A model generated the notes under the pieces. The model saw only the letters and a program-made list of their open reading frames with translations. It was not told where the DNA came from and ran no database searches. Of a stretch of DNA of 64,000 nt, positions 1 to 8,111 are shown piece by piece; positions within the stretch are counted from its first letter, which is position 1, and each line of letters starts with the position of its first letter. The stretch is from Neorhizobium alkalisoli. Lineage in GTDB: Bacteria; Pseudomonadota; Alphaproteobacteria; Rhizobiales; Rhizobiaceae. Location of the stretch: assembly GCF_002968635.1 (NCBI RefSeq), contig NZ_PVBN01000006.1:326988-390987 (forward strand), written 5' to 3'. The position numbers and the translations under genes are program-made.

Positions 1-1
1 A

Positions 2-349
2 TCCTCGGGCGGCACGCCGGCTTCGGCTACGGCCAAGGAAGTCGGGATTTCAAACGCGACGACCGAGGACGAACTGGACGGCATGATCTCCGCCGTGGAC
101 AGCATGTTGTCCGGCCTCACCTCCGCCGGCGCACGCCTCGGCGCCACCTCGGGTCGCATCGGCGGCAACATGGATTTTCTTTCGAAACTGCAGGATTCCA
201 TCGAACGCGGCGTCGGGCGCCTCGTGGATGCCGACATGGAGGAGAGCGCCGTCAAGCTTGCCGCAGCGAAGGTGCAGCAGCAGCTCCAGACGATCGGCCT
301 GAACATCGCCAACGAGCAGGCCAAGAGCATTCTCACGCTTTTCCGCTGA
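2..349 (+). CDS. Flagellin, C-terminal part (5' end outside window)
   Basis: This is the last 115 codons of a flagellin, the subunit of the external flagellar filament. The open frame runs from the window edge to a TGA stop at 347-349, so the gene is partial. The visible part reads like the flagellin D0/D1 C-terminal helix: a heptad-rich stretch with IERGVGRLVDADMEESAVKL, then a glutamine-rich segment, ending in SILTLFR. Rhizobial flagellins typically end in this way. Flagellin assembles by pairing this C-terminal helix with the N-terminal one, which is not seen here. A strong terminator follows 27 bases after the stop. Which flagellin paralogue it is cannot be told. Confidence 0.9.
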   Translation, partial: SSGGTPASATAKEVGISNATTEDELDGMISAVDSMLSGLTSAGARLGATSGRIGGNMDFLSKLQDSIERGVGRLVDADMEESAVKLAAAKVQQQLQTIGLNIANEQAKSILTLFR

Positions 350-375
350 TCTTCCCGGCCTGATCAGCAACAAAC

Positions 376-410
376 AAAGCCACGCGCCTTAACCGCCGTG
401 GCTTTTTTGT
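376..410 (+). terminator. Rho-independent terminator after flagellin
   Basis: A 9-bp stem (AAAGCCACG at 376-384 with CGTGGCTTT at 397-405) is followed by a T-rich run. It lies 27 bases past the flagellin stop and ends that transcript. Confidence 0.85.
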
Positions 411-544
411 TTTCGGGATGCGGCACCCTTTTCTTTCCGGCGGTTAAGACTGGATATCTGCGTCATGATTTCCGATGACCATGGCTGAAATTTTGTGCTA
501 ACTCCTTGCCCGCCCTGTTTCCCGCCTCGAAAGCAAACCGACCG

Positions 545-1690
545 ATGTCCAAGCCGCTGACCATTGCAGACCTGAAGACCCTCGCCCGCCGCCGTGTCCC
601 GAAAATGTTCTTCGACTATGCCGACAGCGGCGCCTGGACCGAAGGCACCTACCGGGCAAACGAAGACGATTTTGCGAAGATCAAGCTGCGTCAGCGCGTG
701 CTGGTCGACATGACCGACCGGTCTCTGGCAACGACCATGATCGGCCAGAAGGCCGCCATGCCCGTGGCGCTCGCACCGACCGGGCTTACCGGCATGCAGC
801 ATGCCGACGGCGAAATGCTGGCCGCGAAGGCCGCCGAAGAATTCGGCGTTCCCTTCACGCTGTCGACCATGAGCATCTGCTCGATCGAGGACGTCGCTTC
901 TGTCACCTCGAACCCCTTCTGGTTCCAGCTCTACGTGATGCGCGACCGCGGCTTCATCGAGCGGCTGATCGGTCGCGCCAAGGCGGCGAAATGCTCGGCG
1001 CTCGTCGTCACGGCCGACCTGCAGATCCTCGGGCAGCGGCACAAGGATCTTCGCAACGGCCTCTCCGCTCCCCCGAAATGGACGCTGAACAGCGCCCTGC
1101 AGCTCGCCACCCGGCCGCGCTGGTGCCTGGAAATGCTCGGCACCAAGCGGCGCGGCTTCGGCAATATCGTCGGCCATGCGAGCAATGTTTCCGACCTGTC
1201 CTCGCTCAGCGCCTGGACGGCCGAACAGTTCGATCCGCGACTGTCCTGGGACGACGTCCGCTGGATCAAGAACCTCTGGGGCGGCAAGCTGATCATCAAG
1301 GGCATCCTTGACGAAGAGGATGCGCGTGCCGCTGCCGACACCGGCGCGGATGCGATCATCGTCTCGAACCATGGCGGACGGCAGCTCGACGGCGCCCCCT
1401 CATCGATCAGCATGCTGCCGAGGATCGTCGATGCGGTCGGCGACCGGATCGAGGTGCATTTCGACGGCGGCATCCGCTCCGGCCAGGACGTCTTGAAGGC
1501 CGTAGCGCTCGGCGCCCGCGGCACCTATATCGGCCGGCCCTTCCTCTACGGCCTCGGCGCCATGGGCAAGCCCGGCGTCACCACGGCGCTCGAAATCATC
1601 CGCAAGGAGATGGACATCACCATGGCGCTTTGCGGCAAGCGGGACATCCAGACGATCGACCGCAACATTCTCGCCAATATGCCGTTCTGA
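545..1690 (+). CDS. lldD: FMN-dependent 2-hydroxyacid dehydrogenase (L-lactate dehydrogenase type)
   Basis: This protein of 381 residues belongs to the FMN-dependent alpha-hydroxyacid dehydrogenase family, which oxidises L-lactate or related acids to the keto acid and feeds electrons to the respiratory chain. It shows the N-terminal FFDYADSGAW segment, the FMN-phosphate and substrate region SNHGGRQLDG (catalytic His and Arg), and the C-terminal FMN-binding DGGIRSGQDVLKAVALGA. The length matches the family. The frame is open from 506, but ATG 545 begins the typical MSKPLTIADLKTLARRR start. It stands alone between the flagellin terminator and a convergent gene. Lactate is the likely substrate, but glycolate or mandelate-type acids cannot be excluded by eye. 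Confidence 0.88.
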   Translation: MSKPLTIADLKTLARRRVPKMFFDYADSGAWTEGTYRANEDDFAKIKLRQRVLVDMTDRSLATTMIGQKAAMPVALAPTGLTGMQHADGEMLAAKAAEEFGVPFTLSTMSICSIEDVASVTSNPFWFQLYVMRDRGFIERLIGRAKAAKCSALVVTADLQILGQRHKDLRNGLSAPPKWTLNSALQLATRPRWCLEMLGTKRRGFGNIVGHASNVSDLSSLSAWTAEQFDPRLSWDDVRWIKNLWGGKLIIKGILDEEDARAAADTGADAIIVSNHGGRQLDGAPSSISMLPRIVDAVGDRIEVHFDGGIRSGQDVLKAVALGARGTYIGRPFLYGLGAMGKPGVTTALEIIRKEMDITMALCGKRDIQTIDRNILANMPF

Positions 1691-1730
1691 GCAGGAATTG
1701 CGATTGAGAAGGCGACCTTGGGCGGCAGCG

Positions 1731-2483
1731 TCAGCACCAGCGGCCCTTGGCGCCCGGCTTGCGGGCGAGGCCTTCGCGCACGAGTATATCGGAAAGCGAC
1801 ATGCCGTTGCGGGTCACCTGCCTCAGCTTGTGGCCGTCGACCTCGGAATCGTTCCCCTGCCAGGTGACCAGCTCGAAAGGCCCGGAATCGAGGAAGGCAC
1901 GCACCCTGAGTTCCGCGTCGCTCGCCTTGACACGTTCTTCCTCGCAGCGCGGCTTCTTGATGTCGGGCACTTCAACGCCCACGAGGCGGATCTTTTGACC
2001 GTGAAAAACGAACCGGTCGGCGGAAACCACGCAGTCATCCTGCTTCGCCGTGCCGCAGAGATAGAATTTTGCCTGATAGGCGCCAGCAAGTCCCTCGTCC
2101 GCTTTCGGGGGCTCGCCGGCCTTCGGCGTCTCGTCGGTAAACGGCTTGCCGATCGGTGCCGGCGGGATGATCGCCGCCGTGTGGTTCTGGTCCGGCGGCG
2201 TCGCAGGCTTTGATATCACCGGGCGGTGAGCCGTTGCGACAACAGGTTTCGGCGGAACCGGTTTGTCGGGAGCAGAGGCAGGCTTGGCCGCGACGTGAGT
2301 TGGTTTGTCCGACGTCAGGCTGGCGACGAAACGGCGCGCTGCAGCCGAGTTCTCATAAAGGGCGATTCCGCCGGCGACGGCAGCCAAGGCCCCGACCCAG
2401 AGCCAGGTCGACGAGCCGGAACCCGCAGCCGAACGCTTGCCGCCTTTACGGCGAGAACCGGATTTTCCCCGCGACTGAGCCAT
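1731..2483 (-). CDS. Membrane-anchored thermonuclease-like (SNase-fold) protein
   Basis: This 250-residue protein has a basic N-terminus rich in Lys, Arg, Gly and Ser, one transmembrane segment (about residues 20-37, WLWVGALAAVAGGIALY), a long Pro/Ala/Lys linker and a C-terminal SNase-like domain. The domain carries DRFVFHGQKIRLVGVEVPDI and a GLARKPGAKGRWC ending. Usual staphylococcal-type nucleases have Arg/Glu/Arg catalytic residues. Here only parts of that pattern are visible, so activity is uncertain. ATG 2483 was chosen because a GGAG lies six bases before it; upstream in-frame starts would run into yoeB. The protein is probably exposed in the periplasm. Its role is unknown; related genes are annotated thermonuclease-family in rhizobia. 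Confidence 0.72.
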   Translation of the reverse strand: MAQSRGKSGSRRKGGKRSAAGSGSSTWLWVGALAAVAGGIALYENSAAARRFVASLTSDKPTHVAAKPASAPDKPVPPKPVVATAHRPVISKPATPPDQNHTAAIIPPAPIGKPFTDETPKAGEPPKADEGLAGAYQAKFYLCGTAKQDDCVVSADRFVFHGQKIRLVGVEVPDIKKPRCEEERVKASDAELRVRAFLDSGPFELVTWQGNDSEVDGHKLRQVTRNGMSLSDILVREGLARKPGAKGRWC

Positions 2484-2557
2484 GACCATCTCCACTTTTC
2501 GAATCGAGGAGAAGTATCGGGAGGAAGGATTGCCGAATGGTTTCTGCGAGGTCGTCG

Positions 2558-2839
2558 TCAGTAGTGAAAACGGCATTGGAGAACGACGAGCCTTGGCTCA
2601 CCAACGTCTTCCACCCTATACACCAGCCGGTGTTCCTGCGTAATCCGCCGAGACCACTGGCCCTTGAGTTGGTTGCGCAGCGGTTCAGGCTTTCCGATAC
2701 CTTCAAAGGGATGGCGCAACGCATCCTTGATCAGTTCATTGATCCGAATGACGATCTTCGGGTCGGTCTCTTGCCAGTAGATATACTCGCGCCAAGCTTC
2801 CGGCTCCCAGACAAGCAGAAACGTCTTAGCGGGTGGCAT
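2558..2839 (-). CDS. yoeB: YoeB-family toxin (ribosome-dependent mRNA interferase)
   Basis: This small basic protein of 93 residues belongs to the YoeB/Txe toxin family, which cuts mRNA in the ribosomal A site when its antitoxin is lost. Typical family features are visible: WEPEAWREYIYWQETDPKIV at the start, a central GKPEPLRNQLKGQWSRRI, then EHRLVYRV, and a CRFHY C-terminus that provides the catalytic His and Tyr. Its ATG overlaps the stop of the upstream antitoxin gene by one base (TGATG), so the two are translationally coupled. The combination of length, order and C-terminal motif makes the identity firm. Confidence 0.93.
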   Translation of the reverse strand: MPPAKTFLLVWEPEAWREYIYWQETDPKIVIRINELIKDALRHPFEGIGKPEPLRNQLKGQWSRRITQEHRLVYRVEDVGEPRLVVLQCRFHY

Positions 2840-3126
2840 CAACCGGTCTTCTTGGTCAGGGCATAGTCTTCCGGCTCGATAAGGTCATGAACGATCAAGT
2901 TCTTCCCTTCCTCGGCGTTGGCGATCGCTTCCATCAAACGCGTCGCATTCGCCGGCGTGGAAAGAAGATGAAGCGTCTCCAGCATGCCCTCATATTCATC
3001 CTTGTCGATCAGAATGGCAGAGGGCTTGTCCCGGCGCACGATCTCCACCGCGACGCGATCGTTCGAAACTTCATCGAGAAGGCTCGCGAGTTCCTGACGG
3101 GCTTGGGAAAACATGATCGTGCGCAT
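2839..3126 (-). CDS. yefM: YefM-family antitoxin
   Basis: This 95-residue protein of the Phd/YefM family binds and neutralises YoeB and represses its own operon. It begins MRTIMFSQARQELASLLDEV, a classic YefM N-terminal DNA-binding segment, followed by VEIVRRDKPSAILIDKDEYE and an acidic C-terminal tail that would wrap the toxin. ATG 3126 was chosen over an upstream TTG because GGAGG lies six bases before it. The gene precedes yoeB with overlapping codons. An operator-like TGTACA repeat sits just upstream. Confidence 0.93.
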   Translation of the reverse strand: MRTIMFSQARQELASLLDEVSNDRVAVEIVRRDKPSAILIDKDEYEGMLETLHLLSTPANATRLMEAIANAEEGKNLIVHDLIEPEDYALTKKTG

Positions 3127-3144
3127 CCGGGCCTCCAACTAAGA

Positions 3145-3166
3145 CATGTACAATAAATAGTACAAG
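3145..3166 (-). promoter_or_regulatory. YefM-type operator (TGTACA repeats)
   Basis: Upstream of yefM, TGTACA at 3147-3152 and its near-inverse AGTACA at 3159-3164 form an inverted repeat around an A/T-rich centre. The hexamer TGTACA is the established core of E. coli yefM-yoeB operators. The spacing to the antitoxin start (about 20 bases) fits autorepression. Confidence 0.7.
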
Positions 3167-3188
3167 TCCTCACGGAGATCAATATCCC

Positions 3189-3938
3189 TTATCCCACCCG
3201 CCCCGTCGCAAGCGCCGTAGCCCAATCGAGCCGGCCGTTCTTGGCCGCGAGCCGTGACATCGCCATGTGGTCGTATGGCACGTTGCGAAACTGCGGCACC
3301 CAGCCGGACGCCGCCTTTTCCATGACCGCGTAGGATGCCATACAGTGGCCCGTCTCCACCTTGTGAACGAAAGGCTTGTCGTCGTCATAGGCGGGGCAGC
3401 CGACGCTGCCGGGATTGACGACGAGGCGGCCGTCAGAAAGCTGCACGGCGCGCGGAACATGGCTGTGCCCGCAGAGAATCAAGGGCTGGTCGATACCCTC
3501 CGCAAGCGCGTCGATATCGGAGAGCGGCTTCAGAAAGACATGCCCGTCGCTCGATACCTCCTCCAGCCAATAGACGTTGTCGTCTCGCGGCGTGGCATGG
3601 CAGAGGAAGACCTCATCCCGATAAACCATGTTGAGCGGCAGCTTGCGCAGCCAATCGAAATGCCGCTGCGAGAGCTGCGCATGGGCATGCGCATCGGAGG
3701 GCGCGAGCGCACCGGCCGGCGTTTCGATGAGATAGCGGTCGTGATTGCCCCGGACCGTCCGCACCGCGTGCATATCCAGAAGCAGCAGAAGATCGCCGGT
3801 CCGGTCTGCTTCCAAGGGCCCGCTGAAGCAATCGCCGAGATTGACGATCTCGCGGATGCCGAGCGAGGCGATGTCGTCCAGCACCGCCCGCAATGCCGCG
3901 CAGTTTCCATGAATGTCGGCGATCGCGGCGAAACGCAT
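3189..3938 (-). CDS. Calcineurin-like metallophosphoesterase (YfcE/MJ0936-like)
   Basis: This 249-residue metallophosphoesterase has the family metal-binding blocks in order: ADIHGN near residue 7, NLGDCFSGP near 34, GNHDRY near 65, CHATP, and CGHSHVPR near 155. It probably hydrolyses a phosphomonoester or diester using two metal ions; the substrate is unknown. Its ATG overlaps the TGA of uraH (TGATG), so it is the last gene of the purine operon. That placement suggests, without proving, a housekeeping or clean-up role linked to nucleotide or purine metabolism. Confidence 0.85.
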   Translation of the reverse strand: MRFAAIADIHGNCAALRAVLDDIASLGIREIVNLGDCFSGPLEADRTGDLLLLLDMHAVRTVRGNHDRYLIETPAGALAPSDAHAHAQLSQRHFDWLRKLPLNMVYRDEVFLCHATPRDDNVYWLEEVSSDGHVFLKPLSDIDALAEGIDQPLILCGHSHVPRAVQLSDGRLVVNPGSVGCPAYDDDKPFVHKVETGHCMASYAVMEKAASGWVPQFRNVPYDHMAMSRLAAKNGRLDWATALATGRVG

Positions 3939-4294
3939 CAGCTTCCCCTATAGGTGGAGTAACCGTAGGGGGAGAGAAGCAGCGGCACGTGATAATGCGC
4001 CGCGGTGTCGGAGATGCCGAAGCGGATCGGGATGACGTCGAGAAAGGCTGGTTCGGTGAGCTTCGCACCCTGCGCGCGGAGATAGTCGCCGGCATGGAAG
4101 ACGAGTTCGTATTCGCCGACGAGGAAGCTTTCGCCGATCAGGATCGGCCCGCCGTCGACGCGTCCGTCGGAATTGGTGGCGACGGATCTGATCTTCTCGC
4201 GGGCCTCGCCGCTCAACCGGTAGAGATCGATCTTCAGCCCTTCGGCAGGCCGGCCGCTGGCGGTATCGAGCACATGGGTGGTGAGGCCTGTCAT
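3938..4294 (-). CDS. uraH: 5-hydroxyisourate hydrolase (transthyretin-like)
   Basis: At 118 residues this is a full-length transthyretin-related HIU hydrolase, which opens the 5-hydroxyisourate ring formed from uric acid, giving OHCU. The signature ends are present: [14 protein letters not shown] at the N-terminus, with the conserved active-site His, and the C-terminal YRGS tetrapeptide diagnostic of the enzyme as opposed to true transthyretin. [19 protein letters not shown] holds the second conserved His. Its ATG overlaps the allA stop (ATGA). UraD, which acts next, is encoded upstream in the same run of genes. No urate oxidase is seen in the window. Confidence 0.95.
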   Translation of the reverse strand: MTGLTTHVLDTASGRPAEGLKIDLYRLSGEAREKIRSVATNSDGRVDGGPILIGESFLVGEYELVFHAGDYLRAQGAKLTEPAFLDVIPIRFGISDTAAHYHVPLLLSPYGYSTYRGS

Positions 4295-4791
4295 AGGCTG
4301 GGTTCCGCGATCAAATAGGGAGTTTCGAAGAAGAATTCTTCCAGGTTGTTGCCGGGACCTTCGCGGTCGGCAACCAGAAAATCGCTGGCGCTGCCGATGG
4401 CCATCAGCGGATGATGCCAGACGTTCCGGCGGTAGTTCACGCCCTGATAGCCGCGCGCCAAAAATATCTGGGGAACGTCGGGCTTACCGTCCCGATCCTG
4501 CGAAACCGCAACGAGAAAGGGCTGCCCCGAAAGCGGCGAAAAGCTCTGGCTGCCGAACGGGTGCCGCTCCATCATCGTGATGGCATAGGGAAACCGCCGC
4601 GGCTGACCGCGGAATATGCTGAGGATGATCCGCGCGCCCTCGCCCGCTGCCTCGGGTGCTGCCAGCGCATGGAAGCGCTCCGTCGTACCGCCGTTGATGA
4701 GCTTCATGGTGGAAGGATCAGCCTCGATCACGTCGCCGAAAGGCGCGAAGGCCGCTTTGGTCAGCAGTCGTATCGGGAGAGTTTTGGTCAA
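4291..4791 (-). CDS. allA: Ureidoglycolate lyase
   Basis: This 166-residue protein is ureidoglycolate lyase, which splits ureidoglycolate into glyoxylate and urea at the end of allantoin breakdown. Family blocks include [16 protein letters not shown] near the start, the central [13 protein letters not shown] with the conserved His, and [13 protein letters not shown] (metal/substrate residues). The frame extends to a GTG at 4809 that would overlap hepT by 17 bases. TTG 4791 is preferred: it starts just after the hepT stop, has AAGG eight bases upstream, and gives a family-typical N-terminus. The odd start may be a consequence of the toxin-antitoxin insertion next to it. Confidence 0.9.
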   Translation of the reverse strand: MTKTLPIRLLTKAAFAPFGDVIEADPSTMKLINGGTTERFHALAAPEAAGEGARIILSIFRGQPRRFPYAITMMERHPFGSQSFSPLSGQPFLVAVSQDRDGKPDVPQIFLARGYQGVNYRRNVWHHPLMAIGSASDFLVADREGPGNNLEEFFFETPYLIAEPSL

Positions 4792-4792
4792 G

Positions 4793-5155
4793 TCATTCGC
4801 CTTGGGCACGCCAGTTGCTGAGGGTATTCAGGTTGGAAATCAGGGCCGGGAGAGAAGTTCGCACGGTGTCCCACACAACCGGAAGCTCCAGTTCGTAATA
4901 ATCATGGACGACGAAATTACGCATTCCCCGCATTTTCGACCAAGGAATTTCCGGATGCTCGACAGGAAAATCCGGATGATGCGTCATGATCCTTGCCGCG
5001 CTTTCGCCAATCAGAACGAGCGCCATCGCAACCGCCATCTGCGTTCGGATGTCCGAAAGAAAGGTTTCCTGCTCCATGTCGCCTATGAATTCGCAGGCTC
5101 GAAACGCGGCCGATCGCATTTGGTCGAGATATTCCCTCAGACGATCTGCACTCAT
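4793..5155 (-). CDS. hepT: HepT-like toxin (DUF86 family, HEPN fold)
   Basis: This 120-residue HEPN-fold protein carries the RX4HXY toxin motif as RNFVVHDY around residues 83-90, the nuclease signature of HepT toxins. It is predicted to be all alpha-helical. The gene overlaps its antitoxin mntA by four bases (ATGA). In characterised pairs the MntA nucleotidyltransferase adds AMP to a Tyr of HepT to silence it; the YY after the motif could be the target, but this is inference. The pair lies between uraD and allA in a purine operon. It is complete and shows no sign of decay. Confidence 0.9.
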   Translation of the reverse strand: MSADRLREYLDQMRSAAFRACEFIGDMEQETFLSDIRTQMAVAMALVLIGESAARIMTHHPDFPVEHPEIPWSKMRGMRNFVVHDYYELELPVVWDTVRTSLPALISNLNTLSNWRAQGE

Positions 5156-5442
5156 ATGACGGCCGCTTCCGCCAATATCCGGTCCCGCATCGAGGATTTA
5201 AGGCCGCCTGACGTAACGAGATCTACCTTGATTTCCAGAAGAACTTCGAGCGCATCCTGAAGTCCGCCCAGATCGAACAGCGTCGTCCCCGGAAGCGCGT
5301 CGACTAGGATGTCGAGATCGCTCTCCGGCCCGTCCTCGCCGCGGGCCACGGAGCCGAAGACACGCGGATTGGCCGCATTGAAGCGCTTCGTCGCTTCGCG
5401 GATCGCTTCCCTGTTCTTCTCCAAGACTTCCGACGGTCTCAT
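5152..5442 (-). CDS. mntA: MntA-like antitoxin, minimal nucleotidyltransferase
   Basis: This 96-residue minimal nucleotidyltransferase shows the GSX10DXD motif as GSVARGEDGPESDLDILVD, with two metal-binding Asp residues and a third acidic residue in KVDLV. It is the antitoxin partner of the following HepT. ATG 5442 was chosen because AGGAG lies about ten bases before it; the frame continues open to 5511 but that would overlap uraD. A short inverted repeat (5459-5471) in the 65-base gap upstream may be its own control site. Overlap with hepT (ATGA) shows co-translation. Confidence 0.9.
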   Translation of the reverse strand: MRPSEVLEKNREAIREATKRFNAANPRVFGSVARGEDGPESDLDILVDALPGTTLFDLGGLQDALEVLLEIKVDLVTSGGLKSSMRDRILAEAAVI

Positions 5443-5458
5443 GACGGCATCACTCCTG

Positions 5459-5471
5459 ATATCGTCAATAT
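5459..5471 (-). promoter_or_regulatory. Possible operator of mntA-hepT
   Basis: ATAT-CGTCA-ATAT is a near-perfect 13-base inverted repeat located 17 bases upstream of the mntA start codon and inside the only real gap of the purine operon. The position would suit autoregulation of the toxin-antitoxin pair. This is inference only. Confidence 0.3.
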
Positions 5472-5507
5472 AAGCGACGCAAGGTTGAGAGGAAAGCACC
5501 GCATCCA

Positions 5508-6005
5508 TCACCCCTCCGGCAGCATCGAAAGCAGCCGCAGCAGTGCGATCCGCTCAACCTGCGCGGCGGCGGTTTCGAATTCTTCCTGCGCACTGTTGTG
5601 AATGCGCTTTTCGAAGGCGGCGAGAATGTCTTGCTTGTCGAGTCCCTTGACCGCGATGATGAACGGAAAGCCGAACTTTATCGTATAGGCCGTGTTGAGT
5701 TCGGTGAAGCGCGCATGTTCTTCAGCACTCAGCCGGTCGAGCCCGGCACCCGCCTGCTCCTTTTTGCTGTCTTCGGTCAATTCTCCGGCGATCGCGAGCC
5801 TGCCGGCGAGATCGGGATGGGCGCGCAGCACACCTAGCCGCTCCTCATGGCTCGCCTTGCGGAAGACCGAGACCAGCCCGGCATGGACCCCTTTCGCCGT
5901 CAGCGGCACGAAGACGAGGCCGCTATCATAGGCACGCTCGGCGATGAACGGCGAGTGCTCGAAAACGCCGCCGAATTTCTCGATGAAATCTCCCCGCGCG
6001 GTCAT
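5508..6005 (-). CDS. uraD: OHCU decarboxylase
   Basis: This 165-residue protein is 2-oxo-4-hydroxy-4-carboxy-5-ureidoimidazoline decarboxylase, which converts OHCU to S-allantoin, the step after UraH. The diagnostic active-site block HPDLAGRLA is present near residue 69, with the conserved His, and SAEEHARFTELNTAYTIKFG and FPFIIAVKG follow as in the family. ATG 6005 overlaps the puuE stop (ATGA) and is preferred over a frame extension to 6038. The next gene leftwards is the inserted mntA. Confidence 0.95.
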   Translation of the reverse strand: MTARGDFIEKFGGVFEHSPFIAERAYDSGLVFVPLTAKGVHAGLVSVFRKASHEERLGVLRAHPDLAGRLAIAGELTEDSKKEQAGAGLDRLSAEEHARFTELNTAYTIKFGFPFIIAVKGLDKQDILAAFEKRIHNSAQEEFETAAAQVERIALLRLLSMLPEG

Positions 6006-6928
6006 GGCGTGCCCGCCGGCTTGTGATGCTGGTGCCAATGGTTGGCGATCTCGATGCGGCGCGGCAGCCAGACCTTGTCGTGAGAAAGCACATATTCGAT
6101 GAAGCGGCGCAGCGCCGCCGCACGGCCCGGTCGGCCGACGAGACGGCAGTGAAGACCGACCGACATCATCTTCGGCGCGCCTTCCCTGCCCTCCTGGTAA
6201 AGCACATCGAAGGCGTCCTTCAGATAGTTGAAGAACTGATCCCCGGCATTGAACCCCTGCGGCGTCGCAAACCGCATGTCATTCGTCTCGAGCGTATAGG
6301 GAATGATCAGGAACGGCTTTCCGCCGAGACCCGGCACCCAATAAGGCAGATCATCGGCGTAGGAATCGGACGAATAAAGGAAGCCGCCCTCCTCCATGAC
6401 GAGGCGAAGCGTGTTCCCCGACGGCTTGCCCTGATACATGCCGTAGGGCCGCTCGCCGACGAGTTCGGTGTGAAGGCGCACGGCTTCCAGGATATGCTCA
6501 CGCTCCTTGGCTTCCGGAAAATCCTTGTATTCCAGCCAGCGGTATCCGTGGCTGGCGATCTCCCAGCCCGCCTCCTTCATCGCGGCGACCGCTTCCGGAT
6601 TGCGGGCCATGGCGAGCGTCACGCCATAGACCGTCGCCTGAACCTTGAGCTCGGTGAACATGCGCCAGAGCCGCCAGAAGCCGGCGCGCGAGCCGTATTC
6701 GTAGATCGATTCCATGTTGAGATTGCGCTGGCCGGGCCAGGACGCCGCCCCCACGATCTCCGAGAGCAGCGATTCCGAGGCAGCGTCGCCATCGAGGATC
6801 GAGCTCTCGCCACCCTCTTCGTAGTTGATCACGAACTGGACGGCGACATGCGCGCCGCCCGGCCATTTCGGGTCGGGAGTGGAGCGGCCGTAGCCGATGA
6901 GATCGCGCGGATAGTCTTGTGCCTGCAT
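6002..6928 (-). CDS. puuE: Allantoinase, polysaccharide-deacetylase type
   Basis: This 308-residue protein is the PuuE-type allantoinase, a NodB/polysaccharide-deacetylase fold enzyme that opens allantoin to allantoate without the classical metal-dependent allantoinase fold. It starts MQAQDYPRDLIGYGR and has VAVQFVINYEEGGE, GWEIASHGYRWLEY (fold His) and FATPQGFNAGDQFF. ATG 6928 is preceded by GAGGGTGATTT. It is the first gene of the run puuE-uraD-(mntA-hepT)-allA-uraH-phosphoesterase, all on the minus strand. Its promoter should lie in the 70 bases between it and azlD. Confidence 0.93.
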   Translation of the reverse strand: MQAQDYPRDLIGYGRSTPDPKWPGGAHVAVQFVINYEEGGESSILDGDAASESLLSEIVGAASWPGQRNLNMESIYEYGSRAGFWRLWRMFTELKVQATVYGVTLAMARNPEAVAAMKEAGWEIASHGYRWLEYKDFPEAKEREHILEAVRLHTELVGERPYGMYQGKPSGNTLRLVMEEGGFLYSSDSYADDLPYWVPGLGGKPFLIIPYTLETNDMRFATPQGFNAGDQFFNYLKDAFDVLYQEGREGAPKMMSVGLHCRLVGRPGRAAALRRFIEYVLSHDKVWLPRRIEIANHWHQHHKPAGTP

Positions 6929-6998
6929 CAAATCACCCTCGAAGTTTACCCGCGACGGTAGCCCACCGTTTTGCGGAATGTCGAGGCCGAAAGCGGGC

Positions 6999-7301
6999 TC
7001 AGATACCAAACGCCCTGAGAGAGGCGACCGAGACGACGCCGAGTGCCACCGAAACGAGCATCGGCAGGCGAAGTGCTGCAAAAGCAGTCACTGCGCAGGC
7101 GATTGTTTCGGCAAGCCCCGTGGCCAATGCGGTCGGTGCGACGACCGCCATCAGCACCGCCGGCGGAATCGATTCGATCGCCTTGCGGCGGCTGCCTTCG
7201 AGCGAGACATGGCGAATGAGGACGAGGCCGCCGAGACGGGTGAGCGCCGTAGCCGCCGCCATGGCGAGGATGGCGAGCAGGGTTGCAAGATCGACGCTCA
7301 T
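6999..7301 (-). CDS. azlD: AzlD-family branched-chain amino acid export subunit
   Basis: This hydrophobic 100-residue protein has about three to four membrane segments and the AzlD signature (TALTRLGGLVLIRHVSLEGS, then a conserved ESIPPAVLMAVVAP). AzlC and AzlD together form the branched-chain amino acid exporter described as AzlCD/BrnFE. Its ATG overlaps the azlC stop (ATGA). Branched-chain amino acids or their analogues are the usual substrates of the family; the substrate here is not shown by sequence. Confidence 0.9.
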   Translation of the reverse strand: MSVDLATLLAILAMAAATALTRLGGLVLIRHVSLEGSRRKAIESIPPAVLMAVVAPTALATGLAETIACAVTAFAALRLPMLVSVALGVVSVASLRAFGI

Positions 7302-8005
7302 GACGCCACCTCCACGCCGCGGCGGCTGCCGGAAACGACGGCGGCGACGAGGCCCGCGACGGCTCCGGCCGCGATGTACCAGACACCAGGCACGAAATGC
7401 TGGGTCGCGACGGCGGCGGCACCGCTTGCAAAGAGCACAGCGCCGGTTTCCGGCCCTTTCCAGAAACCCATGACCAGCACGATGAAGACTGCCGGAAAGG
7501 CGAAATCGAGCCCTAGTACCACCGGATCGCCGAGGAACGCCCCGAGTGCCGCCCCGGCAATACCGGAGACGACCCAGGCAAGATAGAAGGGCGCCACCAG
7601 GCCAGCGAACCATGCGGGCGTCAATCGCGCGACTTTCGCCCGGAACTCGGCCATCGCCCAGATCTCGTCGGCCAGGAAAAGCATGGCGAGATAACGCTCG
7701 CGCGGACCGAAGCCTCCCATCCTGGTGCCGAGCGAAGCGCTCATCAGCACATGGCGAATGTTGACCAGCAACGCGGCGAAGCCGACGCCCGCCCAGGACG
7801 CAGGGTGGGTCCAGATATCCATCGCCACAAATTGCGAACCGCCGGCAAAGACCAGCGTGCTCATCAACCCGGCTTCGGCCGGCGTCAGCCCCTTGGTTGC
7901 TGCCACCGCCCCAAAGACGAGGCCGATCGGGACGACGGCGGCGATCAGCGGCGCGATCGCCCGCATGCCGCCGAGAAAATCCTGAAGTCTTGCATTCTCG
8001 TTCAC
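7298..8005 (-). CDS. azlC: AzlC-family amino acid exporter, large subunit
   Basis: This membrane protein of 235 residues has about six to seven hydrophobic segments and AzlC features: IAPLIAAVVPIGLVFGAVA, STLVFAGGSQFVAMDIW, and VNIRHVLMSASL. GTG 8005 is chosen because GGAG lies eight bases before it and the protein then begins at the family-typical NARLQDFLGGMRA. An ATG at 8077 without a clear ribosome site would give 259 residues. It is followed by azlD with overlapping codons and preceded 34-107 bases away by an AraC-type regulator gene on the same strand, probably its controller. Confidence 0.9.
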   Translation of the reverse strand: MNENARLQDFLGGMRAIAPLIAAVVPIGLVFGAVAATKGLTPAEAGLMSTLVFAGGSQFVAMDIWTHPASWAGVGFAALLVNIRHVLMSASLGTRMGGFGPRERYLAMLFLADEIWAMAEFRAKVARLTPAWFAGLVAPFYLAWVVSGIAGAALGAFLGDPVVLGLDFAFPAVFIVLVMGFWKGPETGAVLFASGAAAVATQHFVPGVWYIAAGAVAGLVAAVVSGSRRGVEVAS

Positions 8006-8111
8006 GTCGAAACTCCGATGGGAGCAGAGGTCATAGGCCGGCGGAGAACTCGCGTCTTGAAGGAAAGTGACGCCCATGGCCTGCGAGGGTCGATACCGAT
8101 CGCTGATATGT

